Shown in pieces: positions 38,394 through 48,172 of a stretch of 64,000 nucleotides of DNA. The DNA lies in assembly GCA_947452005.1 (NCBI GenBank), contig CANGBC010000001.1, forward strand, positions 1 to 64,000, read 5' to 3'. Both the position numbers and the translations under genes were made by a program. The DNA is from Beijerinckiaceae bacterium. Lineage in GTDB: Bacteria; Pseudomonadota; Alphaproteobacteria; Rhizobiales; Beijerinckiaceae. The first letter of the stretch is position 1. Each line of letters opens with the position of its first letter. A model generated the notes under the pieces. It saw only the letters and a list, made by a program, of their open reading frames with translations, had not been told where the DNA came from and ran no database searches.

Positions 38394-38723
38394 TCAGGCC
38401 TTGGGCGTGATGCCGTTGTCAGCGAAATGGGACGCCAATTCGCCAGCCTGGAACATTTCGCGCACAATGTCGCAACCGCCGACGAATTCGCCCTTCACAT
38501 AGAGCTGCGGGATTGTCGGCCAGTTGGCGAAATCCTTGATGCCCTGACGAATGCCTTCGTCTTCGAGAACGTTGATGCCTTTGTAGGGCACGCCGAGGTG
38601 GTCGAGAATCTGCACGACCTGACCGGAGAAACCGCACATCGGAAAATCGGGCGTGCCCTTCATGAACAGCACGACATCATTGCCGGTGACTTCCTTTTTG
38701 ATCTGCTCCTGCACATCGGTCAT
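38394..38723 (-). CDS. grxD: monothiol glutaredoxin, Grx4 family
   Basis: The 109-residue protein carries the CGFS active site at residues 30-33 (FPMCGFSGQ), preceded by FMKGTPD, and the [17 protein letters not shown] glutathione-binding region. CGFS glutaredoxins hold a shared 2Fe-2S cluster and work with BolA proteins in iron sensing and cluster delivery. bolA lies 82 bases upstream on the same strand, which supports that role here. Confidence 0.96.
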   Translation of the reverse strand: MTDVQEQIKKEVTGNDVVLFMKGTPDFPMCGFSGQVVQILDHLGVPYKGINVLEDEGIRQGIKDFANWPTIPQLYVKGEFVGGCDIVREMFQAGELASHFADNGITPKA

Positions 38724-38805
38724 GGTTTTGCATCCTTTGATGGGGCGGAGGTCAAGGTTCCGCCGGTAACGCCAATATAATGAGCTCGCGGGACGCGCGC
38801 CAGTG

Positions 38806-39039
38806 TCAGGCGGGCGAGGAGGTTGTCAGCGCCAGCGCGTGAAGCTCGCCGCCCATGCGGCCTTTCAGCGCCGCATAGACCATCTGGTGCTGCTGGACGC
38901 GGCTCTTGCCCTTGAAGGCCGAGGAAACGACGGTTGCGGCATAATGATCGCCATCGCCCGCCAGATCGGTGATCTGCACCACCGCATCGGGGAAGGCTTC
39001 CTGTATCAGCGTTTCGATATCTTTTGCCTGCATGGCCAT
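38806..39039 (-). CDS. BolA family protein
   Basis: The 77-residue protein has the compact BolA fold: [19 protein letters not shown], then [28 protein letters not shown], ending in [13 protein letters not shown] with the conserved His that can bind a cluster. It lies between purL (15 bases upstream) and grxD, so it could be co-transcribed with both. AGGAA is nine bases before the ATG at 39039; a second Met two codons later is also possible. The partner is probably the CGFS glutaredoxin next door. Confidence 0.94.
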   Translation of the reverse strand: MAMQAKDIETLIQEAFPDAVVQITDLAGDGDHYAATVVSSAFKGKSRVQQHQMVYAALKGRMGGELHALALTTSSPA

Positions 39040-39052
39040 TTTTAAAAATTCC

Positions 39053-41257
39053 TTATGCCTGTCCGGCCATATAGGCGGGCAACCAACCCTCATGCGCCGT
39101 CTCAAGCGCTGTGATGGCCACGGGCTTTTCGCCGGGAAGCTCAAGCGCATCGCCGCCCGTTGTGCCGATGATGGCAACCGGCACGCCGCTGGCCTTGGCA
39201 TCGGCAACAATTTTGCCGGCCTCGTCCGCACTTGCACTCAACAGGTAGCGCGCCTGATCTTCGCCAAACAAAATGGCGTGCGGCTGCGCACCCAGATCGA
39301 TTGTGATCTTTGCACCGACCTTGCCAGCCATGGCCATTTCAGCCAGTGCAACAGCAAGCCCGCCATCCGAGAGATCATGCACGGCATCGACTCGGCGCGC
39401 CGTGATCAGCGCGCGCACGAAATCACCATTGCGGCGCTCGGCGACCAGATCGACCGGGGGCGGCGCGCCTTCTTCACGGCCGCACACATCGCGCAGATAA
39501 ACAGACTGGCCGAGCCAGCCCTTTGTCTCGCCAATCAGGATGATCTGCTGTCCGGCTTTCTTGAAAGCAACAGATGCAGACTGGGTAACATCAGCAATCA
39601 CACCCACGCCGCCAATAGAGGGTGTCGGCAGAATGCCGCGTCCCTGCGTTTCGTTGTAGAGCGACACATTGCCCGACACGATCGGGAAATCGAGCGAGCG
39701 CGCGGCATCGCCAATGCCCTCAAGGCAGCCGACGATCTGGCCCATATATTCGGGCTTTTCGGGATTGCCGAAATTGAGATTGTCGGTGAGTGCGAGCGGC
39801 AGAGCGCCGGTCGCTGTGAGGTTGCGCCACGCTTCCGCAACAGCCTGCTTGCCACCTTCAACAGGATCGGCTTCGCAATAGCGCTGCGAGACGTCGGTTG
39901 TCATGGCGAGGCCCTTGGGGCCATCACCAATGCGCACAACACCAGCGTCACCGCCGGGCTGCTGCACGCTATTGCCGAGAATGAGATGATCATATTGTTC
40001 CCAGACCCAACGCTTTGAGCAGAGGTCTGGTGTGCCAATCAGATGCACGAGCGCATCCGCGTTGGATTTCGGCGGCTTCACAGAAGCGGCTTCAATCACG
40101 GGCTTTTTGGGTGTTGGCACATGCGGGCGATCATAGAGGGGGGCTTCATCGCCCAGTTCCATGATCGGCAGATCAGCTTCGATCTTGCCCTTGTGCTTGA
40201 TGACGAAACGCTTCGTGTCGGTGGTCTTGCCGATGACGGCAAAGTCGAGACCCCATTTGACGAAAATCGCTTCGGCTTCTTTTTCCTTCGCCGGATCGAG
40301 CACCATGAGCATGCGCTCCTGGCTTTCCGACAGCATCATTTCATAAGCGCTCATGCCCTCTTCGCGGCACGGCACATGATCGAGATCCAGCTCAATGCCA
40401 AGGCCACCCTTCGCGCCCATTTCAACGGCGGATGAGGTAAGACCAGCCGCGCCCATATCCTGAATCGCGATCACGCAACCCTTGGCCATGATTTCGAGGC
40501 AGGCTTCGAGCAGCAGCTTTTCAGAGAAGGGGTCACCGACCTGCACGGTGGGACGCTTTTCTTCAGCATCGGCTTCGAACGAGGCTGACGCCATGGTCGC
40601 ACCGTGAATCCCATCACGGCCCGTCTTGGAACCCAGATAAACAATCGGGCGTCCAATGCCTGTGGCCTTGGCGTAGAAAATCTCATCTGATTTCGCGAGA
40701 CCCACCGCCATCGCATTGACGAGAATGTTGCCATCATAGCGCGTATGGAAATTCACCGAGCCGCCAACAGTCGGCACGCCGAAGGAGTTACCGTAGCCAC
40801 CAATGCCAGCCACGACGCCTGAAACGAGATGCCGGGTCTTGGCATGTTCGGGCGCGCCAAAGCGCAACAGGTTGAGGCAGGCGATGGGACGCGCACCCAT
40901 GGTGAACACGTCACGCAAAATGCCGCCAACACCCGTCGCCGCACCCTGATAGGGCTCGATGAAAGACGGGTGGTTGTGGCTCTCCATCTTGAAGACGCAA
41001 GCCTGGCCATCGCCAATGTCGATGACACCCGCATTCTCGCCCGGACCCTGAATGACCCAAGGGGCTTTGGTCGGCAGTTTGCGCAAATGCAGGCGCGAGG
41101 ATTTGTAGGAACAATGCTCGTTCCACATGGCTGAGAAAATGCCCAGCTCCGTGATCGAAGGCGCGCGGCCGATCAGCTTGAGGATGCGCTCATATTCGTC
41201 CGGCTTCAGGCCATGTTCGGCGACAAGCTGCGGCGTGATTTCAATCGACTGGCTCAA
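39053..41257 (-). CDS. purL: phosphoribosylformylglycinamidine synthase subunit PurL
   Basis: PurL is the ATP-dependent synthetase part of the three-protein FGAM synthase (PurL, PurQ, PurS), step four of purine synthesis. The 734-residue length is that of the small type. Motifs include [17 protein letters not shown] near 45-61, [18 protein letters not shown] near 106-123 and a second lobe with [15 protein letters not shown] and [11 protein letters not shown]. It is the third of three clustered FGAM synthase genes (purS, purQ, purL). Confidence 0.97.
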   Translation of the reverse strand: MSQSIEITPQLVAEHGLKPDEYERILKLIGRAPSITELGIFSAMWNEHCSYKSSRLHLRKLPTKAPWVIQGPGENAGVIDIGDGQACVFKMESHNHPSFIEPYQGAATGVGGILRDVFTMGARPIACLNLLRFGAPEHAKTRHLVSGVVAGIGGYGNSFGVPTVGGSVNFHTRYDGNILVNAMAVGLAKSDEIFYAKATGIGRPIVYLGSKTGRDGIHGATMASASFEADAEEKRPTVQVGDPFSEKLLLEACLEIMAKGCVIAIQDMGAAGLTSSAVEMGAKGGLGIELDLDHVPCREEGMSAYEMMLSESQERMLMVLDPAKEKEAEAIFVKWGLDFAVIGKTTDTKRFVIKHKGKIEADLPIMELGDEAPLYDRPHVPTPKKPVIEAASVKPPKSNADALVHLIGTPDLCSKRWVWEQYDHLILGNSVQQPGGDAGVVRIGDGPKGLAMTTDVSQRYCEADPVEGGKQAVAEAWRNLTATGALPLALTDNLNFGNPEKPEYMGQIVGCLEGIGDAARSLDFPIVSGNVSLYNETQGRGILPTPSIGGVGVIADVTQSASVAFKKAGQQIILIGETKGWLGQSVYLRDVCGREEGAPPPVDLVAERRNGDFVRALITARRVDAVHDLSDGGLAVALAEMAMAGKVGAKITIDLGAQPHAILFGEDQARYLLSASADEAGKIVADAKASGVPVAIIGTTGGDALELPGEKPVAITALETAHEGWLPAYMAGQA

Positions 41258-41316
41258 GTGATGGCCCTCTGGCGTCAGGCCTCAACGGCCCGGGGGGAGC
41301 TATGTTTCGCGCCTGT

Positions 41317-42003
41317 TCAGGCTGCAACGAGGCTTTTGAAGAGACCCGCGCCATCAATCCCGCCCACCAGCGGATCGATGAGATTTTCGGGATGCGGCAT
41401 CATGCCAAGCACATTGCGCTTGTCTGAATAGATGCCGGCAATGTCATTGGTGGACCCATTGGGATTGGCAAGGCCGCCAACGACACCTTTGTCATCGCAA
41501 TAGCGGAAGGCGACCCGACCATCGCCTTCGAGGCGCTTGATGGTTTCATCATCGGCTTCATAATTGCCTTCGCCATGGGCGATGGCAACTTTGATGATCT
41601 GGTTTTTTGTATAGGCGCGCGTGAAGACCGTATCGGCGCACTCAACGCGCAAATGCTGCATCTTGCAGATGAAGCGCAGATCCTTGTTGCGCATCAACAC
41701 GCCGGGCAGAAGGCCGCCTTCGCACAGGATCTGGAAGCCGTTGCAAATGCCCAGTACCAGACCGCCGCGCGCCGCATGGGCGCGCACGGCATCCATGATC
41801 GCCGCACGACCTGCGATGGCGCCACAGCGCAGATAATCGCCATAGCTGAATCCGCCGGGCAACAGAACAAGATCCGTACCTGCGGGCAGCTCTGTCTCGG
41901 CATGCCAAACGATCTGGGGCTTTTTGCCCGTCGCCATTTCAAGCGCGCGGACAGCATCGCCTTCGCGATTGGAACCAGGGAAAAGAACAACAACGGCTTT
42001 CAT
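41317..42003 (-). CDS. purQ: phosphoribosylformylglycinamidine synthase subunit PurQ
   Basis: PurQ is the glutamine amidotransferase that supplies ammonia to PurL. The 228-residue class-I amidotransferase has the nucleophile in GLVLGICNGFQ (Cys87) and the His-x-Glu pair in MMPHPENL near the C-terminus. FPGSNRE near residue 8 is typical. The ATG at 42003 fits the family; an in-frame Met at 42048 is rejected. purS lies 16 bases upstream. Confidence 0.97.
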   Translation of the reverse strand: MKAVVVLFPGSNREGDAVRALEMATGKKPQIVWHAETELPAGTDLVLLPGGFSYGDYLRCGAIAGRAAIMDAVRAHAARGGLVLGICNGFQILCEGGLLPGVLMRNKDLRFICKMQHLRVECADTVFTRAYTKNQIIKVAIAHGEGNYEADDETIKRLEGDGRVAFRYCDDKGVVGGLANPNGSTNDIAGIYSDKRNVLGMMPHPENLIDPLVGGIDGAGLFKSLVAA

Positions 42004-42019
42004 GCAACCAAGCCTTGGA

Positions 42020-42259
42020 TCAGACGATCTCGACGCGATAATTTTCAACGACCGTGTTGGCGAGCAGTTTCTCGCACGCGGCCTTCAGCAAGACTTCAGC
42101 CTGCGCGCGATCTTGCGTCGACAATTCAATGTCGAAGACCTTGCCCTGACGCACGCTGTCAACGCCGGCAATGCCGAAAGATTTCAGCGCGCCTTCAATG
42201 GCCTTGCCTTGCGGATCGAGAACGCCGGTCTTGAGAGTGACGGTGACGCGGGCCTTCAT
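42020..42259 (-). CDS. purS: phosphoribosylformylglycinamidine synthase subunit PurS
   Basis: PurS is the 79-residue bridge that holds PurL and PurQ together. It shows the family pattern KARVTVTLKTGVLDPQGKAI, GVDSVRQGKVFDIEL and a C-terminal NTVVENYRVEIV. Presence of a separate PurS confirms the small-type FGAM synthase. It is the third-from-last gene of the purC-purS-purQ-purL cluster. Confidence 0.96.
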   Translation of the reverse strand: MKARVTVTLKTGVLDPQGKAIEGALKSFGIAGVDSVRQGKVFDIELSTQDRAQAEVLLKAACEKLLANTVVENYRVEIV

Positions 42260-42294
42260 GCTTTTGCCTTCAGATCAGAAAGGATGAAACGAGG

Positions 42295-42314
42295 CGGGGG
42301 CCGCAAAGCCCCCG
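42295..42314. promoter_or_regulatory. intercistronic hairpin between purC and purS
   Basis: CGGGGGC (42295-42301) and GCCCCCG (42308-42314) form a perfect 7-bp stem with a 6-base loop. On the minus strand, in which the pur genes are read, no T-run follows. It may set different mRNA levels for purC and the FGAM synthase genes by processing or pausing. Confidence 0.55.
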
Positions 42315-42335
42315 ATCCGGTTTTTTTGCGCGGGC

Positions 42336-43100
42336 TTACTGCACGAGCTTGGGGCCGCCTGAACGTGGCGGTTCATTTTCCTGCATAATGCCAAGCCGAC
42401 GTGCGACTTCGCTATAGGCTTCGACAAGACCGCCCATATCGCGACGGAACAGATCCTTGTCGAGCTTGTCGTTCGACTTGATGTCCCACAGACGGCATGA
42501 GTCGGGCGAGATTTCATCGGCGACAACAATGCGCATCATCTCGCCTTCCCAGAGGCGGCCGCATTCCATCTTGAAATCAACAAGACGAATGCCAACGCCC
42601 AGGAACAGGCCCGAGAGGAAATCATTGACGCGAATGGCCAGCGCCATGATGTCGTCGATTTCCTGGGGGCTCGCCCAGCCGAAAGCGGTGATGTGTTCTT
42701 CCGACACCATCGGGTCGTTGAGCGCATCATTCTTGTAATAGAATTCGATGATCGAGCGCGGCAATTGCGTGCCTTCTTCGATCCCGAGGCGCTGCGACAA
42801 GGAGCCGGCCGCAACATTGCGCACCACAACTTCAAGCGGCACGATTTCCACTTCGCGAATGAGCTGCTCGCGCATGTTCAAACGCCGAATAAAATGTGTC
42901 GGCACGCCGATGTCATTGAGATTCTGAAAAATGAATTCAGAGATCCGGTTGTTCAGGACGCCCTTGCCATCAATGACTTCATGCTTTTTGGCATTGAAGG
43001 CTGTGGCATCGTCCTTGAAATGCTGGATGAGCGTTCCGGGCTCAGGGCCTTCATAAAGGACCTTGGCCTTGCCTTCGTAAATGCGACGGCGGCGGTTCAT
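42336..43100 (-). CDS. purC: phosphoribosylaminoimidazole-succinocarboxamide synthase
   Basis: PurC joins aspartate to CAIR, giving SAICAR in purine synthesis. The 254-residue product begins [18 protein letters not shown], matching the rhizobial form, and contains [30 protein letters not shown] and [10 protein letters not shown] plus [13 protein letters not shown] Met ten codons earlier (43130) is also in frame; neither has a good ribosome site, and I chose the one that matches family length. Confidence 0.95.
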   Translation of the reverse strand: MNRRRRIYEGKAKVLYEGPEPGTLIQHFKDDATAFNAKKHEVIDGKGVLNNRISEFIFQNLNDIGVPTHFIRRLNMREQLIREVEIVPLEVVVRNVAAGSLSQRLGIEEGTQLPRSIIEFYYKNDALNDPMVSEEHITAFGWASPQEIDDIMALAIRVNDFLSGLFLGVGIRLVDFKMECGRLWEGEMMRIVVADEISPDSCRLWDIKSNDKLDKDLFRRDMGGLVEAYSEVARRLGIMQENEPPRSGGPKLVQ

Positions 43101-43363
43101 GGGGATCAACCGTGGCTTGAGGAAATTCATTGCGGGCCAGAGCTTGTGATTCCAAGCCCTGCCGCGACAGGGCGCAAACTATCCCCTTTGACTGGCAGGC
43201 ACAATGCGAGGCCCCCGATCAAAGCCCTTTGGCGATAACGGGGCTGTGAATAGCGCCGGTCACAGTGACGCCATGCCCTTGATGTAGCTCATGGGATTGG
43301 CCGCTCCGGGCTCGTATATCTGGTTTCAAGCGGCCCTTGGTGGTGGCTCGTCTGGAGGATGAC

Positions 43364-43687
43364 ATGAGTGAATTCGACAAACGGGGCGAGGCTTTTGAGA
43401 GTAAATTCGCCCATGACGAGACCCTGCGCTTCAAGGCGATGGCCCGCCGCAACAAGCTTTTGGGGCTCTGGGCCGCCGAAAAGCTTGGTCAAAGCGGGGA
43501 AGACGCACAGGCCTATGCCCGCAGCGTGGTGAGCGCTGATCTGGAAGAATCGGGCGATGACGATGTCTTCCGGAAGATTCGCCGGGATTTCGACGGCGCC
43601 AAAGTGGCCCAGTCGGACCACCAAATCCGTCGCACCATGGATGAATTACTCGCCAAAGCCATCGACGAGGTAAAAAACGACCGTTGA
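43364..43687 (+). CDS. F1Fo ATPase inhibitor subunit zeta (DUF1476)
   Basis: The 107-residue protein belongs to DUF1476, shown in Paracoccus to be the zeta subunit that blocks ATP hydrolysis by alphaproteobacterial F1Fo ATPases. It starts MSEFDKRGEAFESKFAHD, with the N-terminal segment that acts as the inhibitory wedge, followed by RFKAMARRNKLLGLWAAEKLG and a four-helix body. GGAGG precedes the ATG at 43364. Its partner atp genes lie 43 kb away at the left edge of the window. The xerC frame begins near its stop codon. Confidence 0.9.
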   Translation: MSEFDKRGEAFESKFAHDETLRFKAMARRNKLLGLWAAEKLGQSGEDAQAYARSVVSADLEESGDDDVFRKIRRDFDGAKVAQSDHQIRRTMDELLAKAIDEVKNDR

Positions 43688-43725
43688 GCAAGACTTTCTT
43701 CAGGCGAAGCGGCGAGGATGACGCC

Positions 43726-44715
43726 ATGTCAGCCACCCGCCCCGCCGCCGAGACCGCGTCTGAGCGTCGCCTCGCCTTTCCCCAGGCCGCAGGCGACCTC
43801 AGCCTTGAGGCACAGGCCTGGATCCGGCATCTGGCCGCCCAGCGCCGGGTCTCCCCGCTCACGGTCGAGGCCTATAGTCGTGACCTCACACAATTTCTCT
43901 CGTTTTTGACCGAGCATCTGGGCGGACGGCCTGATTTGGCGGCCTTTGCTTCGCTGAAACCCGCCGATTTGCGCGCCTTTATGGCCAAGCGGCGGTCACA
44001 GAACATCGAAAGCCGATCGCTGATGCGCGCACTGGCCGCCTTGCGCTCCTTTGCCCGCCATCTGGAACGCGAGGGCAAGGGCAAGGCCGCGGCCTTTGTC
44101 GCAGTCCGCAGCCCCAAAATCGCCCGAAGCCTGCCCAAGCCCATCTCGGCCCAATCGGCCATGGATATGATGGATGTCGGCACGAGGGCAGGCGAGACGC
44201 GAGAACCATGGATTCTCGCCCGCGATGCCGCCGTCATTGGCCTGCTGTATGGAGCGGGGCTGCGTATCTCGGAGGCGCTGGGCATTACCCGCAAAGATGC
44301 GCCCATCGGCAAAAGTGATTCGGTGACGGTGACCGGCAAGGGCAACAAGACCCGCTCCGTGCCCGTGATTCGCCCCGTCTGTGAGGCAATCGAGGCCTAT
44401 ATGAAGATGTGCCCCTATACGCTGTCACCCGATGGCGCTCTGTTCGTGGGCGCCAAGGGCGGACCGCTCTCACCCCGGATTATTCAGCTTGCTGTCGAGC
44501 GCATGCGCGGGGCGCTGGGTCTGCCCGACACGGCCACGCCCCATGCGCTACGCCATTCCTTTGCCACGCATCTTCTGACGGGAGGTGGTGACCTGCGCTC
44601 CATTCAGGAGCTTCTGGGCCATGCCTCGCTCTCCACCACGCAGGTCTATACCGCGGTTGATGGTGCGCGGCTGATGCAAGCCTGGCGCAGCGCACATCCG
44701 CGCGCACGAGGCTGA
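43726..44715 (+). CDS. xerC: site-specific tyrosine recombinase XerC
   Basis: The 329-residue recombinase carries the catalytic set R180 (GAGLRISEAL), K205 (TGKGNKTR), H273 and R276 (HALRHSFATH), H299 (LGHASL) and Y308 (TTQVYTAVD). It should pair with the XerD encoded at 18755. The residue after the nucleophile region, TAVD, is usual for XerC. GAGG lies eight bases before the ATG at 43726. A TTG at 43684 would extend the frame by 14 codons and overlap the zeta stop codon, but it lacks support. Confidence 0.92.
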   Translation: MSATRPAAETASERRLAFPQAAGDLSLEAQAWIRHLAAQRRVSPLTVEAYSRDLTQFLSFLTEHLGGRPDLAAFASLKPADLRAFMAKRRSQNIESRSLMRALAALRSFARHLEREGKGKAAAFVAVRSPKIARSLPKPISAQSAMDMMDVGTRAGETREPWILARDAAVIGLLYGAGLRISEALGITRKDAPIGKSDSVTVTGKGNKTRSVPVIRPVCEAIEAYMKMCPYTLSPDGALFVGAKGGPLSPRIIQLAVERMRGALGLPDTATPHALRHSFATHLLTGGGDLRSIQELLGHASLSTTQVYTAVDGARLMQAWRSAHPRARG

Positions 44716-44811
44716 GCGGCTTTTCAAACCACCTGTCATTGTTTCGCGTAACATGGTGGCTTAGATGACGACCGGCGCCGATTCGGTCGCAAAAAACACG
44801 AGGGAGGATTC

Positions 44812-45381
44812 ATGTCCGGTCACGGTCACGAACCTGAAACAAACAACAAGGGCGTTGCCCTTCTGATCGCCATTCTCGCATTGATGCTCGCCTTCTCCGA
44901 GATGGGTGGCAATAATGCCGAGCGCGAGGCGCAGGCCTCGAACCTTGAAGCCTCAAATCTCTGGGCGTTTTTCCAAGCCAAAACCATTCGCCGCACAACG
45001 GTGCAAGTGGCTGCCGAACAAATTGAGGCGCAGCTTCTGGGCATTACGGATACCGCTCAGCGCGACGTAATGCAAAAGCGCGTCAGCGACTGGAAGCGCA
45101 CCGCTGACCGTTATGAGACCGAGCCAGAAACGGGCGAAGGCCGCAAGGAGCTGGCGGCACGCGCCAAAGCGGCAGAAGACAAACGCGACACGTATAAAGC
45201 GCGCAATGAAATTTTCGAACTCTCATCCGCCGTTCTGCAGATTGCCATCGTGCTCTGCTCGGCGATGATCATCACAGGCATTGCCGCACTCGTGTGGGTG
45301 GCCGGTGCGCTAGGTGTGATCTCGGTGGGGCTGATGACAGTGGCCATGTTTGCACCGCAGCTGATCCACATCGTCATGTAA
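44812..45381 (+). CDS. DUF4337 family membrane protein
   Basis: The 189-residue protein has an N-terminal hydrophobic segment (ALLIAILALMLAFSEM, about 15-30) and two C-terminal spans (about residues 136-185), with a charged helical region between them that includes NLWAFFQAKTIRRT. This is the layout of DUF4337, a family of unknown function. It begins SGHGHEPETNNKG and GGGAGGA precedes the ATG. The gene stands alone and ends at a bidirectional terminator. Confidence 0.85.
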   Translation: MSGHGHEPETNNKGVALLIAILALMLAFSEMGGNNAEREAQASNLEASNLWAFFQAKTIRRTTVQVAAEQIEAQLLGITDTAQRDVMQKRVSDWKRTADRYETEPETGEGRKELAARAKAAEDKRDTYKARNEIFELSSAVLQIAIVLCSAMIITGIAALVWVAGALGVISVGLMTVAMFAPQLIHIVM

Positions 45382-45389
45382 AAGAAAAA

Positions 45390-45419
45390 GGGCCGGAGAA
45401 ATCTCCGGCCCTTTTTTTT
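45390..45419. terminator. bidirectional rho-independent terminator
   Basis: GGGCCGGAGA (45390-45399) pairs perfectly with TCTCCGGCCC (45402-45411) around a 2-base turn. T8 follows on the plus strand, and an A-rich stretch precedes it, so it can end both the DUF4337 gene and the convergent lpd operon. Confidence 0.93.
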
Positions 45420-45421
45420 GA

Positions 45422-46825
45422 TCACATATGGATCTGTCGTTTATCAACCGCCATGGCCGCTTCTTTCACGGCCTCCGACACAGTCGGATGCGCATGACAG
45501 GTGCGCGCCAGATCTTCGGCTGATCCACCAAATTCCATCAGCACAGCGCATTCGGCAATCAGTTCGCCTGCACCAATGCCGATGATATGGACGCCCAGCA
45601 CACGGTCTGTCGTGGCATCGGCCAGCACTTTCACAAAACCCTCTGTGTGACGCATGGCGCGCGCACGACCATTGGCGGTGAAGGGGAACTTGCCAGACTT
45701 GTAGGCAATGCCAGCGGCTTTCAGTTCTTCTTCTGTCTTGCCGATGGCGGCAATTTCCGGCTGCGTATACACGACGCCGGGAATGACATCGTAATTCACA
45801 TGGCCATGCTGACCGGCGAGAATTTCCGCCACGGCCACGCCTTCATCTTCAGCCTTGTGCGCCAGCATCGGACCGCGCACGACGTCGCCGATGGCATAAA
45901 TGCCAGCCACATTGGTCGCGAAATGATTGTCGATGATCACGCGGCCGCGCTCCATCGCAACGCCCGCGCCCTCAAGACCCAGATTATCCGTGTAAGGACG
46001 GCGGCCCGTGGCCACCAGCACGACGTCAGCTTCGAGCGTGACAGAATCGCCGCCCGCGACAGGCGCGAAAGTGACCGCGCCGCCCTTGCCCTTTTTCTCG
46101 ACCTTGGTGACCTTGGACGAGAGATTGAAAGCAAAGCCTTGCTTCTCAAGAATGCGCTGGAACTGCTTGGCGACTTCATTGTCCATACCAGGCAGAATGC
46201 GATCGAGATATTCAACGACCACGACCTCTGCGCCCAGACGACGCCAGACCGAGCCCATTTCAAGACCAATCACACCTGCGCCGATGACAATCATCTTGGC
46301 AGGTACTTTGTCGAGCGACAGCGCGCCCGTCGATGAGACGATGATCTTTTCATCAAAGGCCACATCGACACCCGGAGGAGTCGCAATGTCGGAGCCCGTC
46401 GCGATGACGATGTTCTTGGTCTCGAGCGTCGTGACCTTACCGTCCTCGCCCGTCACATCGACTTTGCCAGCCGCTTTGATCGAACCGTGACCGGTGAAGG
46501 ATTCAACCTTGTTCTTCTTGAGCAGGAAGCCGACGCCGCTGACATTGGCGTCAACCGTGTCGGTCTTGTGCTTCATCAAGGCGGCGAAATCGAGCTTCGG
46601 CTTGCCCACGACAATGCCCAGATTGGCGAAGTCATGACCCGCCAGATCGAACATTTCGGAGGCGTGCAGCAGAGCCTTTGAAGGAATGCAGCCGACATTG
46701 AGGCAGGTGCCGCCATGTGTCTTGCGCTTTTCAACAACGGCCACTTTCATGCCGAGCTGAGCTGCGCGAATGGCGCAGACATAACCACCGGGGCCGGTGC
46801 CGATGACAACGAGATCGTAGGACAT
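45422..46825 (-). CDS. lpdA: dihydrolipoyl dehydrogenase (E3)
   Basis: E3 reoxidises the dihydrolipoyl groups of the 2-oxo acid dehydrogenase complexes using FAD and NAD. The 467-residue product has the FAD fold [14 protein letters not shown] (9-22), the redox disulphide [13 protein letters not shown] (Cys41, Cys46), an NAD fold [13 protein letters not shown] and the C-terminal HAHPTVSE with the catalytic His-Glu pair. As the last gene of mdh-sucCDAB-lpd it supplies E3 to the oxoglutarate dehydrogenase encoded next to it. Confidence 0.97.
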   Translation of the reverse strand: MSYDLVVIGTGPGGYVCAIRAAQLGMKVAVVEKRKTHGGTCLNVGCIPSKALLHASEMFDLAGHDFANLGIVVGKPKLDFAALMKHKTDTVDANVSGVGFLLKKNKVESFTGHGSIKAAGKVDVTGEDGKVTTLETKNIVIATGSDIATPPGVDVAFDEKIIVSSTGALSLDKVPAKMIVIGAGVIGLEMGSVWRRLGAEVVVVEYLDRILPGMDNEVAKQFQRILEKQGFAFNLSSKVTKVEKKGKGGAVTFAPVAGGDSVTLEADVVLVATGRRPYTDNLGLEGAGVAMERGRVIIDNHFATNVAGIYAIGDVVRGPMLAHKAEDEGVAVAEILAGQHGHVNYDVIPGVVYTQPEIAAIGKTEEELKAAGIAYKSGKFPFTANGRARAMRHTEGFVKVLADATTDRVLGVHIIGIGAGELIAECAVLMEFGGSAEDLARTCHAHPTVSEAVKEAAMAVDKRQIHM

Positions 46826-46865
46826 TGCAATTCTCCCCCGCGCGCATGCGGGACTGTTTTGGAAA

Positions 46866-46888
46866 AGGCCCGGGTTGTGCCCGGGCCT
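46866..46888. promoter_or_regulatory. intercistronic hairpin between sucB and lpdA
   Basis: AGGCCCGGG (46866-46874) and CCCGGGCCT (46880-46888) form a perfect 9-bp stem with loop TTGTG. No T-run follows on the minus strand, so this is not a standard terminator. It fits a processing, stabilising or pausing element inside the operon. Confidence 0.65.
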
Positions 46889-46900
46889 GATGACATCAGA

Positions 46901-48121
46901 TCAGAGATCGAGAACGAGACGCGCCGGATCTTCCAGCGCTTCCTTGACGCGCACGAGGAAGGTGACTGCTTCCTTGCCGTCAACGATGCGGTGATCATAG
47001 GAGAGCGCGAGATACATCATCGGGCGCACTTCGATCTTGCCATTCACGACCATCGGACGTTCCTGGATTTTGTGCATGCCCAAAATGCCCGACTGCGGCG
47101 CATTGAGGATCGGCGTCGACATCAGCGAACCGTAAATGCCACCATTGGTGATGGTGAAAGTACCGCCCTGCATTTCGTCGATCTTGAGCTGACCATCACG
47201 TGCGCGCTTGCCGAAATCAGCAATCGTCTTTTCGACGCCCGAGATCGACAGCTGATCGGCATCACGAACAACCGGAACAACGAGGCCCTTCTCAGTGCCG
47301 ACCGCAATGCCGATGTGATAATAGTTTTTATAGACGAGATCAGTGCCATCGATTTCAGCGTTGACGGCCGGGAGCTCTTTGAGCGCCTGCACGCAGGCCT
47401 TCACGAAGAAGCCCATGAAGCCAAGCTTGTTGCCGTGCTTCTTCTCGAAAATATCCTTGTAGCGGGCACGCAGCGCCATCACTTCGGTCATGTCGACTTC
47501 GTTGAAGGTCGTCAGCATGGCGGCGCTGTTCTGCGCTTCTTTCAGGCGGCGCGCGATGGTCTGGCGCAGCTTGGTCATCTTCACGCGCTCTTCGCGCGAC
47601 GCATCGTCAGCACCAGAAGGCGCACGAACGGCAATTGGTGCAGCGGCGGGCGCAGCAGCGCCACCGGTCGCAATGGCCGCCAGCACATCGCCCTTCAACA
47701 CCTGACCGCGCTTGCCAGAACCGGCAACGCCACTGGTGTCGATGCCGTTTTCAACGGCGAGCTTGGCCGCAGAAGGTGCGGCAGGCATGGACGAACCAGC
47801 AACGGCAGCAGGAGCCGCTTTTGCAGGGGCGGGAGCGGCGGCAGGCGCAGGTGCAGCAGCGGCAGGCGCGGGAGCCGCACCAGCACCACCAGCCGTGATC
47901 TGGCCAAGCAGAGCACCGGGGGCCACCGTCTCGCCATCCTTGGCGGTGATTTCAGCGAGCACGCCAGCAGCCGGCGCATTGACTTCGAGTGTGACCTTGT
48001 CGGTCTCAAGCTCGAGCAAAGGCTCGTCAGCCTTCACAGCTTCGCCGGGCTTTTTGAACCAGCGACCAATGGTGGCCTCGGTTACGGATTCGCCGAGGGT
48101 AGGAACGCGAATTTCTGCCAT
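46901..48121 (-). CDS. sucB: dihydrolipoyllysine succinyltransferase, oxoglutarate dehydrogenase E2
   Basis: E2 carries the succinyl group from E1 to CoA. The product of about 406 residues has one lipoyl domain, with the lipoyl lysine in [11 protein letters not shown] (Lys42), then an Ala/Pro linker (about 80-110), a peripheral-subunit binding domain ([23 protein letters not shown] region) and the catalytic core ending in [14 protein letters not shown] start three codons earlier (48130) is possible. It lies between sucA and lpdA. Confidence 0.96.
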   Translation of the reverse strand: MAEIRVPTLGESVTEATIGRWFKKPGEAVKADEPLLELETDKVTLEVNAPAAGVLAEITAKDGETVAPGALLGQITAGGAGAAPAPAAAAPAPAAAPAPAKAAPAAVAGSSMPAAPSAAKLAVENGIDTSGVAGSGKRGQVLKGDVLAAIATGGAAAPAAAPIAVRAPSGADDASREERVKMTKLRQTIARRLKEAQNSAAMLTTFNEVDMTEVMALRARYKDIFEKKHGNKLGFMGFFVKACVQALKELPAVNAEIDGTDLVYKNYYHIGIAVGTEKGLVVPVVRDADQLSISGVEKTIADFGKRARDGQLKIDEMQGGTFTITNGGIYGSLMSTPILNAPQSGILGMHKIQERPMVVNGKIEVRPMMYLALSYDHRIVDGKEAVTFLVRVKEALEDPARLVLDL

Positions 48122-48172
48122 GTTGATCATGCCCGCGCGTGAACGCGGTCCTTCTTTTCAAAGATGAACGGA

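Noticed and set aside
46715-48142. 475-residue open frame antisense to sucB and lpdA
   Set aside because: It runs opposite the Ala/Pro linker of SucB, whose codons give open reading on the other strand; no domain is recognisable.
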